From the NCBI GenBank assembly GCA_025093555.1, contig JAIWNF010000074.1, positions 124,001-188,000 on the forward strand: a stretch of 64,000 nucleotides of DNA, read 5' to 3'. The stretch is from Circinella umbellata (taxonomy: Eukaryota > Mucoromycota > Mucoromycetes > Mucorales > Lichtheimiaceae). The translations under genes were made by a program, and so were the position numbers. This document shows positions 13,501 through 29,120 of the stretch, one piece after another (the stretch's first letter is position 1; every line of letters begins with the position of its first letter). The notes under the pieces were generated by a model. The model was not told the origin of the DNA, ran no database searches, and saw nothing but the letters and a program-made list of their open reading frames with translations.

Positions 13501-14368
13501 GTCGATTAAAGGGGTTAGAAACACCTGAAATGTTAAGTCTAGTCTATCCAAAACAATTGGCGGGTCGTATGGAATTAGAAGAACAAAACGCCATGATGGA
13601 AGAAAATACAAATGGAAACAATGCTAGCTCAACAGCTGCTGGTACTCCAGGTACAACAGGAGGAACGACTACACCTGCTGCTACGAGTACACAAGGTAAC
13701 AAATCACCATCAGCATCGCCACGTCTTTTAGCGACAGCTGAAACGTCACGAACAACATCACCTCATCCCATAGAAGAAGAAATGGAAGTGGAAAGCAAAG
13801 ATGAAGTGGAACCAGAAGATCCAGCTGTTAAAGTTGTTGAAGACAGCTTTGCTAAACGATTACCTCGACCTTCGACCATGTCATTCAAACCAAGCAACAG
13901 CAGCGCTGGTACCATGAATCGAGCCATCGATCCAAATTTGGTATCTGCTCTTAGCAGTTTAGCAATCCGATTAGAACGCTTAACTACTGGAAATAAACAA
14001 CGAACAACAAGTAAAAGTACGACGATGAATAAGATGATTGAACGTCATATTATGTATGATGCAAATGATGAAGAATTGATGTCATTAATGGAAAACTTTG
14101 TTACTCGGGTTGAGGCAAGTATCTAATATTAGTTATTACTGTTATAACAATAGGAATGAAAAACGTGTCATTAATTCTAATTTATTATACTATTATATAG
14201 AATGCGGTCTCGACACTTTATTTGCACAAGGTCGGACATTTTGCAAATGTATTAGAAAAGCTTGGAGAAGCTATTGAAGTGGATTCAATGCATATACTGC
14301 GTGCATTACAGATGTATTCCGATGTTGCTGGATTGACCGAGTCGCCTGCTGGTCTGGCCCCACTTTAA
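7578..14368 (+). CDS. CYR1: Adenylate cyclase (RA-LRR-PP2C-class III cyclase)
   Basis: Ten exons: 7578-7848, 7920-8000, 8278-8693, 8781-8793, 8875-8984, 9083-9253, 9350-9503, 9579-11580, 11681-14114, 14201-14368; 1,939 aa (yeast Cyr1 is 2,026). Start: first ATG after an in-frame stop. It makes cAMP from ATP at the plasma membrane for protein kinase A. Domains: Ser/Gln-rich N-terminus with a polyQ run; Ras-associating domain (about 355-410, YCIRIFRPDGTF); leucine-rich repeats (about 470-1090); PP2C-like domain (about 1150-1400) with FGLFDGR in place of the usual DGHxG, so probably inactive; class III cyclase (about 1470-1690) with metal-binding Asp in FTDIKSST and in GDAF. The RA domain implies Ras control. 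Introns 9254-9349 and 14115-14200 must use GC donors to keep frame. Confidence 0.95.
7803..7848 (+). repeat. CAG/CAA run encoding polyglutamine in CYR1
   Basis: An uninterrupted mix of CAG and CAA codons encodes about 15 glutamines at the very end of exon 1, stopping at the donor site. Mixed codons make it less slip-prone than a pure CAG tract. Confidence 0.85.
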
Positions 14369-15202
14369 AAAATTCGCATTTCCTTTTTACTTTTTGTTAA
14401 CAATACACAATATACACGAATACTTTTCTGCCACAATACCCTTTGAAACCCGTTTTTTCGTATTCTCTTTATCTTCTTATCCGACAGCAACATGCTAAAA
14501 CATCAGAACGACAACATTTATTTTCTTCTAGTATTATTATATTTCTTATTATTTTTCTTATTGTTATAACTATTTTTTTTTCGTTCTTCCTAACAACAAT
14601 CTTACCACACACGAGCATAATTTTTTTTTCTCTTTTTGTCACCACTTTTTTTTTCACTTTACTTACACATACATACAACTCACGCAATTCAATTCACAAA
14701 TCACTCTTACAAAAAGAATACACACACACAAAATGTTTTATACCAAAAAACAAAAAACAACCAAAAATATTTGTAATAATAATTTAAAATTATAAGTGTG
14801 ATTTTCCGATAAAACATTTAACCGAAAGTGGGCTGCTACACCTTTTAGAAAAAAAGCAGAGCAAGGGTGTCAGTTGATTATCATGTAAAATATGAGTTCA
14901 TTTTTATGATTTACTGAAACCTATGCATTTGATTATCATACACCATTATAAAAAAAATAACCATGCTCAAGAGAACAACAAACTAAAGGAGAATAGGAAG
15001 GCTACGCGTAGAATACTCCCAACTTAAAATTTTCTCTTGGGCTGTTTACTTTCTATTTTTTAACTCTCAGCCCTTTTTTTATTTTTTTATTTTTTTATTT
15101 TTGATTTCTTATTCTTATACATTTATAATATCATTTTTCATCGTCGCCTTCTCTTTTTCTCTCTCTTTCACCCTTCCCTTTTTTTGAAAAAGGCATTGTT
15201 GA
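14369..15202. other. Intergenic region between CYR1 and the first kinase
   Basis: It holds the CYR1 3' flank (T-rich and CA-rich low-complexity DNA, 14520-14760) and a strongly pyrimidine-rich stretch at about 15070-15185 just before the kinase start, a likely core-promoter or leader region. An open frame at 14443-14787 is low-complexity and not taken as a gene. Confidence 0.5.
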
Positions 15203-18769
<3,567 letters not shown>

Positions 18770-19270
18770 ACCCATTTCTGAAACAGAAACGTGGAGCTTC
18801 AATTTTTTTTCAAAGATTTTTTTTCGTATTTGTACAGAGTAACAATGGCAGTGAGAAAGGGTAACCTGGCAACACGTTCCTTTTTTTTCTTTTTATCTTT
18901 CTTGTTTCCAATATCACACAGTTTTGATATTCAAATAGAGTTTTGTACTATAAAAGCGCAAAAAAAAAAGAAAAAAAAGAAAACCTCTAAAAAAAACAAA
19001 AAGGAAACATAAACAAGTAAAAAAAAGATTTTTTTTTCTCTGCAGTATATTGCTACCCGTCCCCTCCTCTTTCAATCTCACTCCACTTTCTCTTTCTCGC
19101 TCTTTCCTTTTTGTTTCTTTTATAAAAAAAAGGAAGATACTTATAATATTAGCTTTCGGATGAATACGACGACTCTTACTTTATTATACGACCAAAAGAA
19201 TAGTAGCAAACGGCAAAAAGAAATTATTTCACCAATACAACAACAAAAAAAGAAAACAACAGTTTAATAT
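18770..19270. other. Intergenic region between the twin kinases
   Basis: About 500 bp with A-rich (18955-19030) and CT-rich (19060-19120) tracts; presumably the terminator of copy 1 and promoter of copy 2. No gene seen. Confidence 0.5.
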
Positions 19271-22200
19271 ATGTCGCAAGTCCCCTTATCGTCGTCGTTC
19301 CTGAAGGGGTCTTCCTCCAGCAACAATAACTCCACCCCCTCTTTTGATCTTTATCGCTCTCGTTCTCGATCTGGTAGTCTCATGAGATCATCTTCCAATC
19401 ATTCACCTCCTCATAATAACAATAGTAGCACAACAAGTACCAGCATGGCACGTCGATTTTCAGAAGCCTACACACACCGATCTTCTTTTAGTAATAATAG
19501 TAATAATAATAATAATAATAATTACCCAGAAAATAATGATCCCTTGTTTCATCAATTACAAACCAATTTTTCAACTACATCACTGGGTTCAACCACATCC
19601 TCATTTGCAACAGCAGATACTAATTGGGCCAATCGACTGGATGACTTTGAATTAAAATCACCTATTGGATACGGTTCTTCTGCCGTGGTATATAGCGCCA
19701 TTTATAAACCAACAAGAAAACAGGTTGCTATAAAAATGATTGATTTGGATATGTTTGAAAGAAATCAAATTGATGAACTTCGAAGAGAAACAGCATTAAT
19801 GGCTTTATCAAAGCATCCAAATGTTTTGCGCGTTTATGGCTCGTTTGTAAATGGATCCAAATTATATATTGTCACACCTTATTTATCTGCTGGTAAAAAT
19901 ATACATATTGTATTTTAAGAAAGAAAAAGAAATTGATAGCAACTATAAATGTGAAGACAGTATTGAGAAAGAAAACTCAACGTAAACATGTGGCGAACTA
20001 TTATTATGGTTTAAAATTATATAGGATCTTGTTTGGATATTATCAAGACAGGGTTTCAACATGGATTTGAAGAATTTACAATTGCTACGATCCTTAAGCA
20101 AGCACTAGAAGGATTAGTGTATTTGCACAAGAATGGTCACATTCATCGTGATGTAAAAGCGGGAAATCTATTGATGGATAACCATGGCAGTGTCCTGCTT
20201 GCCGATTTTGGAGTATCCAGTTCATTGGCTGAGAATGGAGATGTCCGAAAAACTTTTGTGGGAACGGTAAAACTATAATCTACTAATTAATTTTTTTGGG
20301 GGTAGGATTGAGAGTTTGTGTTATATGAGAGGAGATATAGACAGAGAGACGTTGGTAACTGATGTAGTATAGTCAATAAGCAAATGGCTGGTAAACAGAG
20401 AGAGACCATAGAAAGAGTTACATGAAATAGTTTTTGGGGTAGGAGATGGAAAGAAAGACAAATGACGTTATATATTTTTTGTTATATTGTGTGTGTGTGT
20501 GTGTGTGTTTCTCTCTGAAGCGGTGATAATATTTTCTCACACACAGAGTCTATACTGACTCCATTTTGTAATAATTCTAACTAATCACTTTCAATTATTT
20601 TCCTACTTAGCCATGTTGGATGGCACCCGAAGTAATGGAACAAGCAGGTTATGATTATAAGGCTGATATTTGGAGTTTCGGTATAACTGCACTTGAGTTA
20701 GCCAAAGGCCATGCGCCGTTTGCCAAATTTCCTCCAATGAAGGTATAAAATATATAACCTTATAAACCCATTTATTATATTTCTTTTTTCGATAGCATAT
20801 ATAAACAACTAATACACTCTTAATTGATCATCAGGTTCTCATGCTGACCTTGTCCAACGATCCCCCGACTTTAGATCGGGAATCGACCGTGCACAAATAT
20901 ACAAGAAACTTTAAGGATATGATTGATTGCTGTCTTCAAAAAGATCCCCAGAAAAGGTAAATCAACTTTCTAAACTTTATTACACACACACACCTCTTTT
21001 CTAAACTAAAGGGAAGTGGTTTAAGAAGTGTATATGCAATTCTATATCAAATAAACATAACTTACTTTGAACTTACCATTCCTGTTTTGTATGTTAGACC
21101 TTCAGCTGAAAAGCTGTTAAATCATGCATTTTTCAAACAAGCTAAAAAGAAAGAATATTTAGTCAAGGCTGTTTTGGCTCATGTTCCTTCCCTTGAGCAG
21201 CGACCACACAAAAAGGTGCCACAAAAAGCTATTACTTTTGAATCTACCGAGCAGTGGGATTTCGATACCCCCACAACTGAAGAACCTTCTCCTATCGTCC
21301 CGCCAACTGCTACTACAGTATCAAATAACCCCACACCTAACAGTAATACTCCTATTAATAGTAACAAAAAACATATATCGTTTGGTGATGTCGTTATTCG
21401 GGACCCACCTAAACCAGACCATGAACAGGAACAACAGACAAAAAAGAGTCGGTTTAGTGTAAACGCAGAAAATGCCAGTGGTTCAACAATTTCTTCAACA
21501 TCCGATCTTGTTCCTTTACCATTATCAAGGCTGTGTAGTCAAGATAGTATTCAAGGAGGTAATTATATCAAACAATAGAAAATCCACGCTATACTTTTTT
21601 GCTTTTCTTTCATGAAGAAAAAATTCTTTTTAACATGTAAGAATTTGCTATTTGTGGTCTTTAGAGCGAAAATCAAGGTTCGAAGTTCAACAACCGCCGA
21701 CATTATCATCATCATCATCACAATCCACCAAAGAACAACTACAACATCCATCTTCTAGTTCAGAAAGCGCTCTTTCAAGAGAAAATTCAAATTCATCTGG
21801 TTTATCATTACCAAGAAATAGTTCTACAAGTTCTACAAAGTCAAGTCGATTTTCTGTTGAAATTGAAAATCCTGCTGGACGGGATATTCAGCAACAGCAT
21901 CCCCATTCTGCCTTATCAACGAATGATTCTATAACAAATACTTCAACAGGGACAACAGGGACAGCGGGGATAGCAGGAGCGATATCAGCAGCATCATCCA
22001 CTCAGCAACAGCAGCAAGTAACACCATCACCGCCCACAAATACCACTACAACGACAGCAGTAACTTTACCCCAAGAATGTCGTAAAAAGGGAAGATTTGA
22101 ATTAATTGGTGATACTCCAAGTGCAAAAACAAATGTAATATCTGCTACGACAGTAGCTACTGCAGGCTTAACTCATCCGCATGATCAGAGTGTAGAATCT

Positions 22201-22629
22201 CCTTTATCATCGTTACCTGGATCACCCAATACATCACCTTACACTTCATTATCTCGAGATCATCAATCTACTGCTCATGCTGCAAGACTCTTTACGACTA
22301 CAGCAGCAGCAATACCAAATCAAGATAATAATAATAGCACCAATAGTATTATCACTAATAGTAATAACAATCAAGCACCTGCTATTGTATATACCCAATT
22401 GGAAGCCTTGTTAAAGCAAACAGATGCTCAACGTACATTGTTAAATGATATGATGACGAATGTAAAACGTACTGAAACAACAACAAATCACTATCATGAT
22501 ACAATAGAACATTTACAACAACTTTTGACAGCTTCACTACGTGAACGGGACCGACTTGGTCGAGAAAATGACACTTTGAAACGTGAATTAAATAATTTAC
22601 GTCATCAGCAACAAGAGCACCAGCAATAA
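19271..22629 (+). CDS. SPAK/OSR1-like (Ste20/GCK family) Ser/Thr protein kinase, copy 2
   Basis: Six exons: 19271-19892, 20025-20266, 20611-20742, 20835-20956, 21098-21558, 21665-22629; 847 aa. It is the tandem paralogue of the upstream kinase, with the same catalytic elements: [11 protein letters not shown], Lys155 in [12 protein letters not shown] (His248), DFG, GTPCWMAPE. The tail is rich in Ser/Asn/Thr with the shared EQRPHKK and HISFGDVV blocks, four RFx[V/L] motifs (Arg491, 531, 588, 670) and a C-terminal coiled coil ([17 protein letters not shown] onward). Introns in the kinase domain match those of copy 1 from the LSAGG/LAGGS site onward, but the two in the N-lobe of copy 1 (15540-15612 and 15729-15823) are absent. 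An animal-type CCT domain is not evident. Substrates are unknown. Confidence 0.88.
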
Positions 22630-23155
22630 GTAATAATAATACTCAGTGTTCCCCATGGGTCCACCTGATACGCATCACTCACATATGCGCACCAAAACAA
22701 AACAAAAGAAAATACATTAAACCAAATTAACAATAAATAAAATAGTATCAAAGGTTCAAGTTCTATAATCTGTTATTCATAAAAAGTAATAGCAAGACGA
22801 AGAGGGAGTTGTAGTAATGCCAAATTGTAATGTTTTTGTTTGAGTTTGTTTATGGGCTGAAAAGTAAATATATATATATATAATGTATATGCATGGATGG
22901 ATTGAAAGTGTATAGAAGTATATAATAGAAGAGACAATGCATTGAGAATTTTTTTTTACAGAACACAGAATAACACAGATCGAAAAAAGAAGAATTTGTA
23001 TCGTGTATCTTTTATAAGGCTATGAGAAAAGAATGGAAGAAAAAGAGAGTAGTAGTGCGTGGGTGGGTATACAGATAAAATGTTTGTTTTATTATTCATC
23101 ATTCCCTGAGAAGATAAGATTAGAAAGTGTGTAGAATAATCAATGGTAGGTTACT
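22630..23155. other. Convergent intergenic region
   Basis: 3' flanks of the plus-strand kinase and the minus-strand HAD gene meet here. A (TA)n stretch lies at 22869-22882; no gene seen. Confidence 0.5.
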
Positions 23156-24547
23156 TTATTGATCATCACGTCCACGCTTTCCAGGTTTCTGTAAAGTTTC
23201 AATACCTTGTAGGTGACCATAATCCACTTTACCTTTAATCACCAAATCTATTTTTGTAGGCGACCAATCCCATTCTTCCAATTTGGTCACAGTATTTCTT
23301 TCCGAAGGTTTGAAGTATAAAGGGAGAGGATATTTCTCTTCGCTATATTGATCCAAACCTTCCTTACTTACAGTTACTAATAGTTGTAAACCATGGCTTG
23401 ACTTGTAACAAGAAACAGAATGCAATTTGATATCAACTTGAGTCCCAATGCCACCTAATGGTACTTTTTTTCTCGGTAATTCCTTATTGGCAAGTACGAC
23501 TTTGTTACCGAAATAAATAGGCAATTCACCAGTTTTTTCGATATGTATTTTATAAGGGAACAATGTCTTGACTTTTTCAACGGATTCTTGAGATAATGAA
23601 ATAACGGTAGAAGAAGGCATGGGGACTAGTGAATAAGTAGATCCTTCCAGTATGGAATTGACTACAGATTTTTCCCATTCTGGATTATATCGCGGACGTA
23701 TTCCATGAACATAATTGACCTTGAACCCTTTGATGATTGAACGATAATTACGATAATCACTAGAGGTCACTGAAGAATGACGGTTATAATGATTCTTATT
23801 ATGATTATAAAGGTGTTGATGCTGACTCTTGTGAGGTGCACGACTAAGAGATGGATTCCGAAGATGATCAAGGAAAGTCCGGAAACGTTTCACGTGATGA
23901 AATCGATCGTCCCACATGACGACACGTTCCAATGATGGTACTTTGTTCAGCATATTTAAAATAAATGCCTGTTTGAAATCCATGGTTGAATTAAAAACGG
24001 ACGGATCATGCTCAATTTCTGGATCAGGTCGCATACACACCATATCGAACTGTAAATTTTGTGCAGTCAACATACGAGGTACGACTTTATTGAATGGATG
24101 AACTCGACGACCCGTTAATACAACCGTTAGTACTTTAGGATCTTTGATTGATTCTTGTGCTTGTTGTAAAATATGTGGATTCCAAAAGCCTTCCCAATTG
24201 GAAGCTTCTACTTGATCACCTAATTCAAGACTTCGAATGTCGCGCCACCAACCCGGGCCTAAAAAGTTTTCAGTTGTCAAGGCATGAACGAGTGTAGGGT
24301 GCCATAAGGTGGGACTGAGAAGAGGCGAATAAAATAAAGTGGAATCAAAATCGAAGATGGCGAGTTCAACTGGTTGTCGTTGTGTTTGTTGTTCTGCAAA
24401 TGGAGTTGCGTCGAATTGTCGGTTGAGAATACCCTATAGTTTTTATTTATATTATTATAATTACTGTTGCTATGACTTTGTTTAGTATATCAAAAGAAAA
24501 ATGCTTACTCGTTCTTCTTGGCTCACATCATCAAATGAAAGCTTCAT
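23156..24547 (-). CDS. HAD-superfamily protein, Swiss-Army-Knife RNA-repair-like
   Basis: Two exons on the minus strand: 24547-24509 and 24433-23156, intron 24434-24508; 438 aa. Start MKLSFDDVSQEER at 24547. The HAD motifs are visible in order: motif I IFDFDSTLF (the nucleophile/acid Asp pair), motif II VVLTGRR, and motif IV VVMWDDR. A His/Asn-rich insert follows (HKSQHQHLYNHNKNHYNRHS), then a C-terminal domain of unclear fold containing VHGIRPRYNPEW. The layout matches the fungal HAD_SAK group, whose RNA-repair role was proposed from bacterial domain fusions and is not shown experimentally as far as I know. A Mg-dependent phosphatase or phosphotransferase activity is likely from the motifs; the substrate is unknown. 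Confidence 0.65.
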
Positions 24548-24849
24548 TGTGAGCTATTTAATTAAATGAAAGTAAAATAGGATAAAAAGAAAAACCTCGT
24601 GTCAACAAAGTCAAAACGATAAGAAAAAACATCGGGTCGGAGATGCTAAATAGGGACATATTTTATTGTTTCTATGACGAGAGGTTTTCGTTGCCTTATT
24701 TAGATTTGCCCCCCCCCCAATTATTTTTTTCAGGAATAAAAGACATTCATTATTCTTATATAATAAATGATGATATGAGTTTTTTAATAAATTATAATGA
24801 AATGATATAATAATAAGTATGTACATAACAGCAACAAAGAGCTAATTAT

Positions 24850-25585
24850 TTAAACATCATGATAAGAATGAATGGTGAATCGTGCACGAACACCACGTTT
24901 GTTAATAAATAAAAATTCACGTAAATCATTCTTTAAAGTGACTTCTTTGCTTGGAATAGTTTTACGTCCTTCTTGTTCCTTTTCTGGTTGTATTACCTTG
25001 ACATTATTTTGAAAAAGATAAGGTGCAAGGAATGGAACGGGTTGCTTCGTAACAAGAATGAGCTGTTTTTTTTTAAAAAAAATTGATTTATTAGAAACAT
25101 TCCTTTTTCTTTTTACTCTCGCTCCCACCCCTCCCCCAAAAGAAATTATGCATAGCCCTCTTCTCCCCGAACAAGGTAGATATTACATTGACATAAGAAA
25201 ATCCTGGCTTATGTGGATACGAAGTAATAGGTGATACCATCACTTGTTCAACTTTCGAAACGTCCACATTGGTATCCAGTTCAATACGATTGATTGCTCG
25301 GGCTGTTTTCTTTTCAAAATTAGGTACAATACCACAATTGATGATTTTAAATGGTAGTACACTCGAACCCGCGTCTCGTACGCGTTTCTATGGATAATTT
25401 ATTTATTTAAGTTTCTTTATCAAAGCAAAAAAAAAAAAAAAAAAAAAAATCAAGATTGTTAACATTGTAGACTATATATTAAAACACTATACCACTTCAG
25501 CATCGACTTGATTTTGAATCCATTCTTTGGCAACTTGGTCAATGTCGAATTGTTCAGTGTGAGTTTCTGGTAGTTGTTGCTCCAT
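24850..25585 (-). CDS. Conserved-looking protein of unknown function, 168 aa
   Basis: Three exons on the minus strand: 25585-25493, 25387-25187, 25062-24850, all joined in phase 0 with clean GT-AG borders. The start is MEQQLPETHTEQFDIDQVAK and the end is RARFTIHSYHDV. The protein is soluble and mixed, with no signal peptide, membrane helix or low-complexity run, which is why I trust it as a gene despite its size. I do not recognise the family. It lies 302 bp downstream of the HAD gene on the same strand. Evidence is limited to intron structure and frame continuity. Confidence 0.6.
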
Positions 25586-28500
25586 TCAGAAGAAATAAAT
25601 AGGTATAAAAAAGACACCTTTCTCGTTGTAAGTTTTTGAGTTTGCATAAAAATGATAAAAATTATTAAACCAAGTCACACTGGTATCAGCATGCACCTAT
25701 TACATCTATTGCATCTATTAATGATTATATGCACTCACATTTTTTTAGACTTAGCAAGAAACAAGAAAGTGATGAGTAAGTATGAAAAAAGCATATGTGG
25801 TAGAAAGCTAAAAAAAACTACAGAAAAAATAAAAAGTGTTTATAAGTTTTATATGACCTTTCATTGAGTCAACTATTTAAAAACTGACTTGTACAATTTT
25901 TCATTTCTCTTTTCTCATCATGAAAAAAATGTATTATCAATACGTAACCAATTATATCTTTAACAATGTATCGAACTTTTTTTTTATTGTCGATTGACTT
26001 TAATTTGATGGATTTCTGTAAAACTGTTATTTATAAATTGAACAAGTTATCCCTTCTTTCCTCCTGTTCCTTGAAAGTTGTATATGTAAAAATAAATAAG
26101 GGTTTTGTTTGATGAATGTGATGATACGTCTGGAATATTATCATTATCCAGAGATATTTCAATTATTACTGCTTAAAATTGTCTTTTTGATGGTAAATGC
26201 ACAAACTTTTTTTTTAAAAAAAATAATGACTACATACTGCAAATAAGTATTATGTTCGAGATACGTATGATATCATGAGAAGAGCGATAGAAGTCTGATA
26301 CGTATAAAAATTGAAAATGTTACATATTTTTGTTGATAGTATTAAGTCTTTTATTTGAGTATAAAAATGTCATTTCTTTTATATGAGAAAAAATATCGTT
26401 ACGTACATAAATAATTATAGGTGTTTATTATTCCACTTGAATTTTCTCACTCTATGTTTTCCTTCTTTGCTATACTATAAAACTATTTGGTGACAACAAC
26501 AACATATAGATTTTATTTTTGACAAAATAAATTCAAAAAACAATTGTTGCATATTCTATATACATTTGATTTGAGGTGTTAAAACGTGTTTACCTTTCTG
26601 CTACGTAGAATCAAAAATGTAAGCTTGTATTTTTATACCTATATAAGTAAGGCTAAATAAAGATGATTGCTAAACAATCGATAATCTAATCTAATATAAT
26701 TATTATACGTATTCAATATTAAATTTATATGTTCTTTGATACTTGCAATTGTACACAGGTTCGTAAGCTTCGTTTGTATATATAAAAAAAACTTTTATGT
26801 ATATACTATTTTTAATGAATGTCATGAATATATCTAACAGTATTTATTTAAAAATATAATAATAGTAAACTCTTTTCATTATCAAATAATATCCCTGAAC
26901 AATAAATTCTGATCACTGGTTTGAAAACACAATGCGAACAATTGCAAGAATACTGAGGTGAGTGGATTTTTCTACATGATTTTGGTTTCCAACATGCCAT
27001 ATTCAAAGATTTGTCATCAAATGTTTTTTGTTTATAATCATACACGTTATTTGTTTTGATTAATATGTATAAATACCCATTAAGATAATGATTTTATCTT
27101 TACCTTAATATCGATTATAATAGATTATATCAAAATGAACAACTATTAACGACGGAACAAAGGAAACGCTGGTTTATTTGAGTCCCCTGACGAACCATAT
27201 TGGACAGATGTCGCCAATGAGGTGAAATACTGTACATACTCTCAATAATTCTGTCTTTGTCTGAGCAAAAGCAAACAAACAAATATAGAATTAATTAATA
27301 TGTCCCATATTGTATCATTTTATAATATACCCAAGAAAGAGTTTATTATATACAAAAGTTACTAGGTAACAATGAATCCAACAAAAAAAATAACAGCTCT
27401 TTTTTTGTCTATATTAGAACCATTTCAAAGATAATCTTTTCACTAAATATAATAATTCTATTTCTTTATTTATAATTATGTATGGATAGAAATAAATGTT
27501 ATTATTAACGAAACAAACAAACAAAGACAAAAGGAATCAACCAGTTCATGTAGTACGTATGCACCAATTTTATCTTTCCACGTAGGTAGTTAATAATATT
27601 AAATAACAATGTGCGACAACAAGCCAAAAGGTTCTTTTTTTCCAGACAAGACTTCTACGTACGTACGTAAAAATAACTTGCTTACCAAAATTCATTGTTA
27701 GCATTTATCATTGTTTTACAATGGATATTTGTCAATATTTCCTCACTAACACCACAGTTTTAGTGTTGAGTTTATTTAGATGGAGGTTTACGTACTGCAC
27801 GTACTATGGGCGTATAGAAGGGGTATATCGCTGCTGTACCCCCCTAACCTGACACATGATCTTCAAGCTAGTAAAAAGCATTATAACTCAAACAATTACT
27901 TTGATATTCTTTTATTGTTTTGAATAAAGATGATGAACTGTCCAATTTGTATGTGTATATAAAAATTGAAAACTAGTAAGTGATTAATAATCATATATGT
28001 AATGCTAGAAGGCCTGTGGAGAGAGTTATATAATATAATAAGAGTAATAAGTAACATTCATAATATATTTATTATGAATCAGCAATTTGATTAATTAATT
28101 AGTAAACAAAAAAGAAGGTGTTTACGTATATAGAATACGGGGAGTGGTTGTATAAAAATATATAGAGATACATTGTATTTTTAATAGTACAAGTACATAC
28201 ACCTGATCAAACGATTTGCCGATAGACTTTCACTTGATGACAGAGATGAGCTGAATCTTTTTCATTCGTACATGAAAGAAGTATACAATCATAAACAAAG
28301 GAAAGAGCTGAGATAACATTTAATCAATCTCGTATGATTGATTATACAAATTAAAAAGAGTAGTATTTTATATATAAATAGAATAAATTAATTCAAGGCA
28401 CATATATTATATGCAAGAGGTGTATTTTTTTCAAAGTCCTTTTTTTAATGTTTTAACGCTGGTAATGAATTGTTGTATTTTATTATTTGTTGTTTTGCCG

Positions 28501-29120
28501 TCAGCCAGAGCTCTCAACAGCAACAGCAACAATAACACAAACATACAGATACATATTGTACTTTGTTTACAATACAAAGTCTTCAAGGAGGAGCTGCTGA
28601 ATATTAATTCTACTATTATCTGAAGTGAAAGAAAGCAATATAATTACGACTTTATAATCTATAAATAATTTCTATCTATTGTGATGACAATAATTGAGCC
28701 TTTGCGTATACACTCATTGAACAAAGCGCTGATGATGTTAAGTAGGTGCTCTATATTTTTAGCCTGTGTTATTATTGTAATACAAACAAATACAAATACA
28801 ATCTTTACAATCTTTAATTTTTTTAAATTATGAAATAAACTTGGAAGGAAGTATTATACAATCAATCGTATCTTTCATGATAATAGCAGTAACAATAATA
28901 ATAAGAGCTTCATATTATTTGCTAGAGTTCTGTTTATACTGATTTAATTTGTAGAAAAAATTATCGAGTGATATAGCTCATGACGCTTTTGAATTTGCGT
29001 CATGATTTTGGTTTATGCAGCACAAGCACAAAATTGCCTTTATTTTTTTTTTCTCCAGTTCTCTCCTTTTTTTTTAAGGTTTTATTATTTATTATTATTT
29101 TTCTTGTTAGCCTTATATAA
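25586..29120. other. 3.5-kb intergenic region, no gene recognised
   Basis: Very AT-rich DNA, unusually rich in the palindrome TACGTA (for example 25941, 26262, 26299, 26400, 26602, 26706, 27554, 27657-27670, 27789, 28123). Short frames (26848-27045 minus, 28411-28623 plus) lack coding character. I see no tRNA, TIR pair or known repeat. Confidence 0.5.

Noticed and set aside
14443..14787. 114-codon plus-strand frame after CYR1
   Set aside because: Low-complexity T-rich and CA-rich DNA gives a Phe/Ile/Thr string with no domain; more likely 3' flank.
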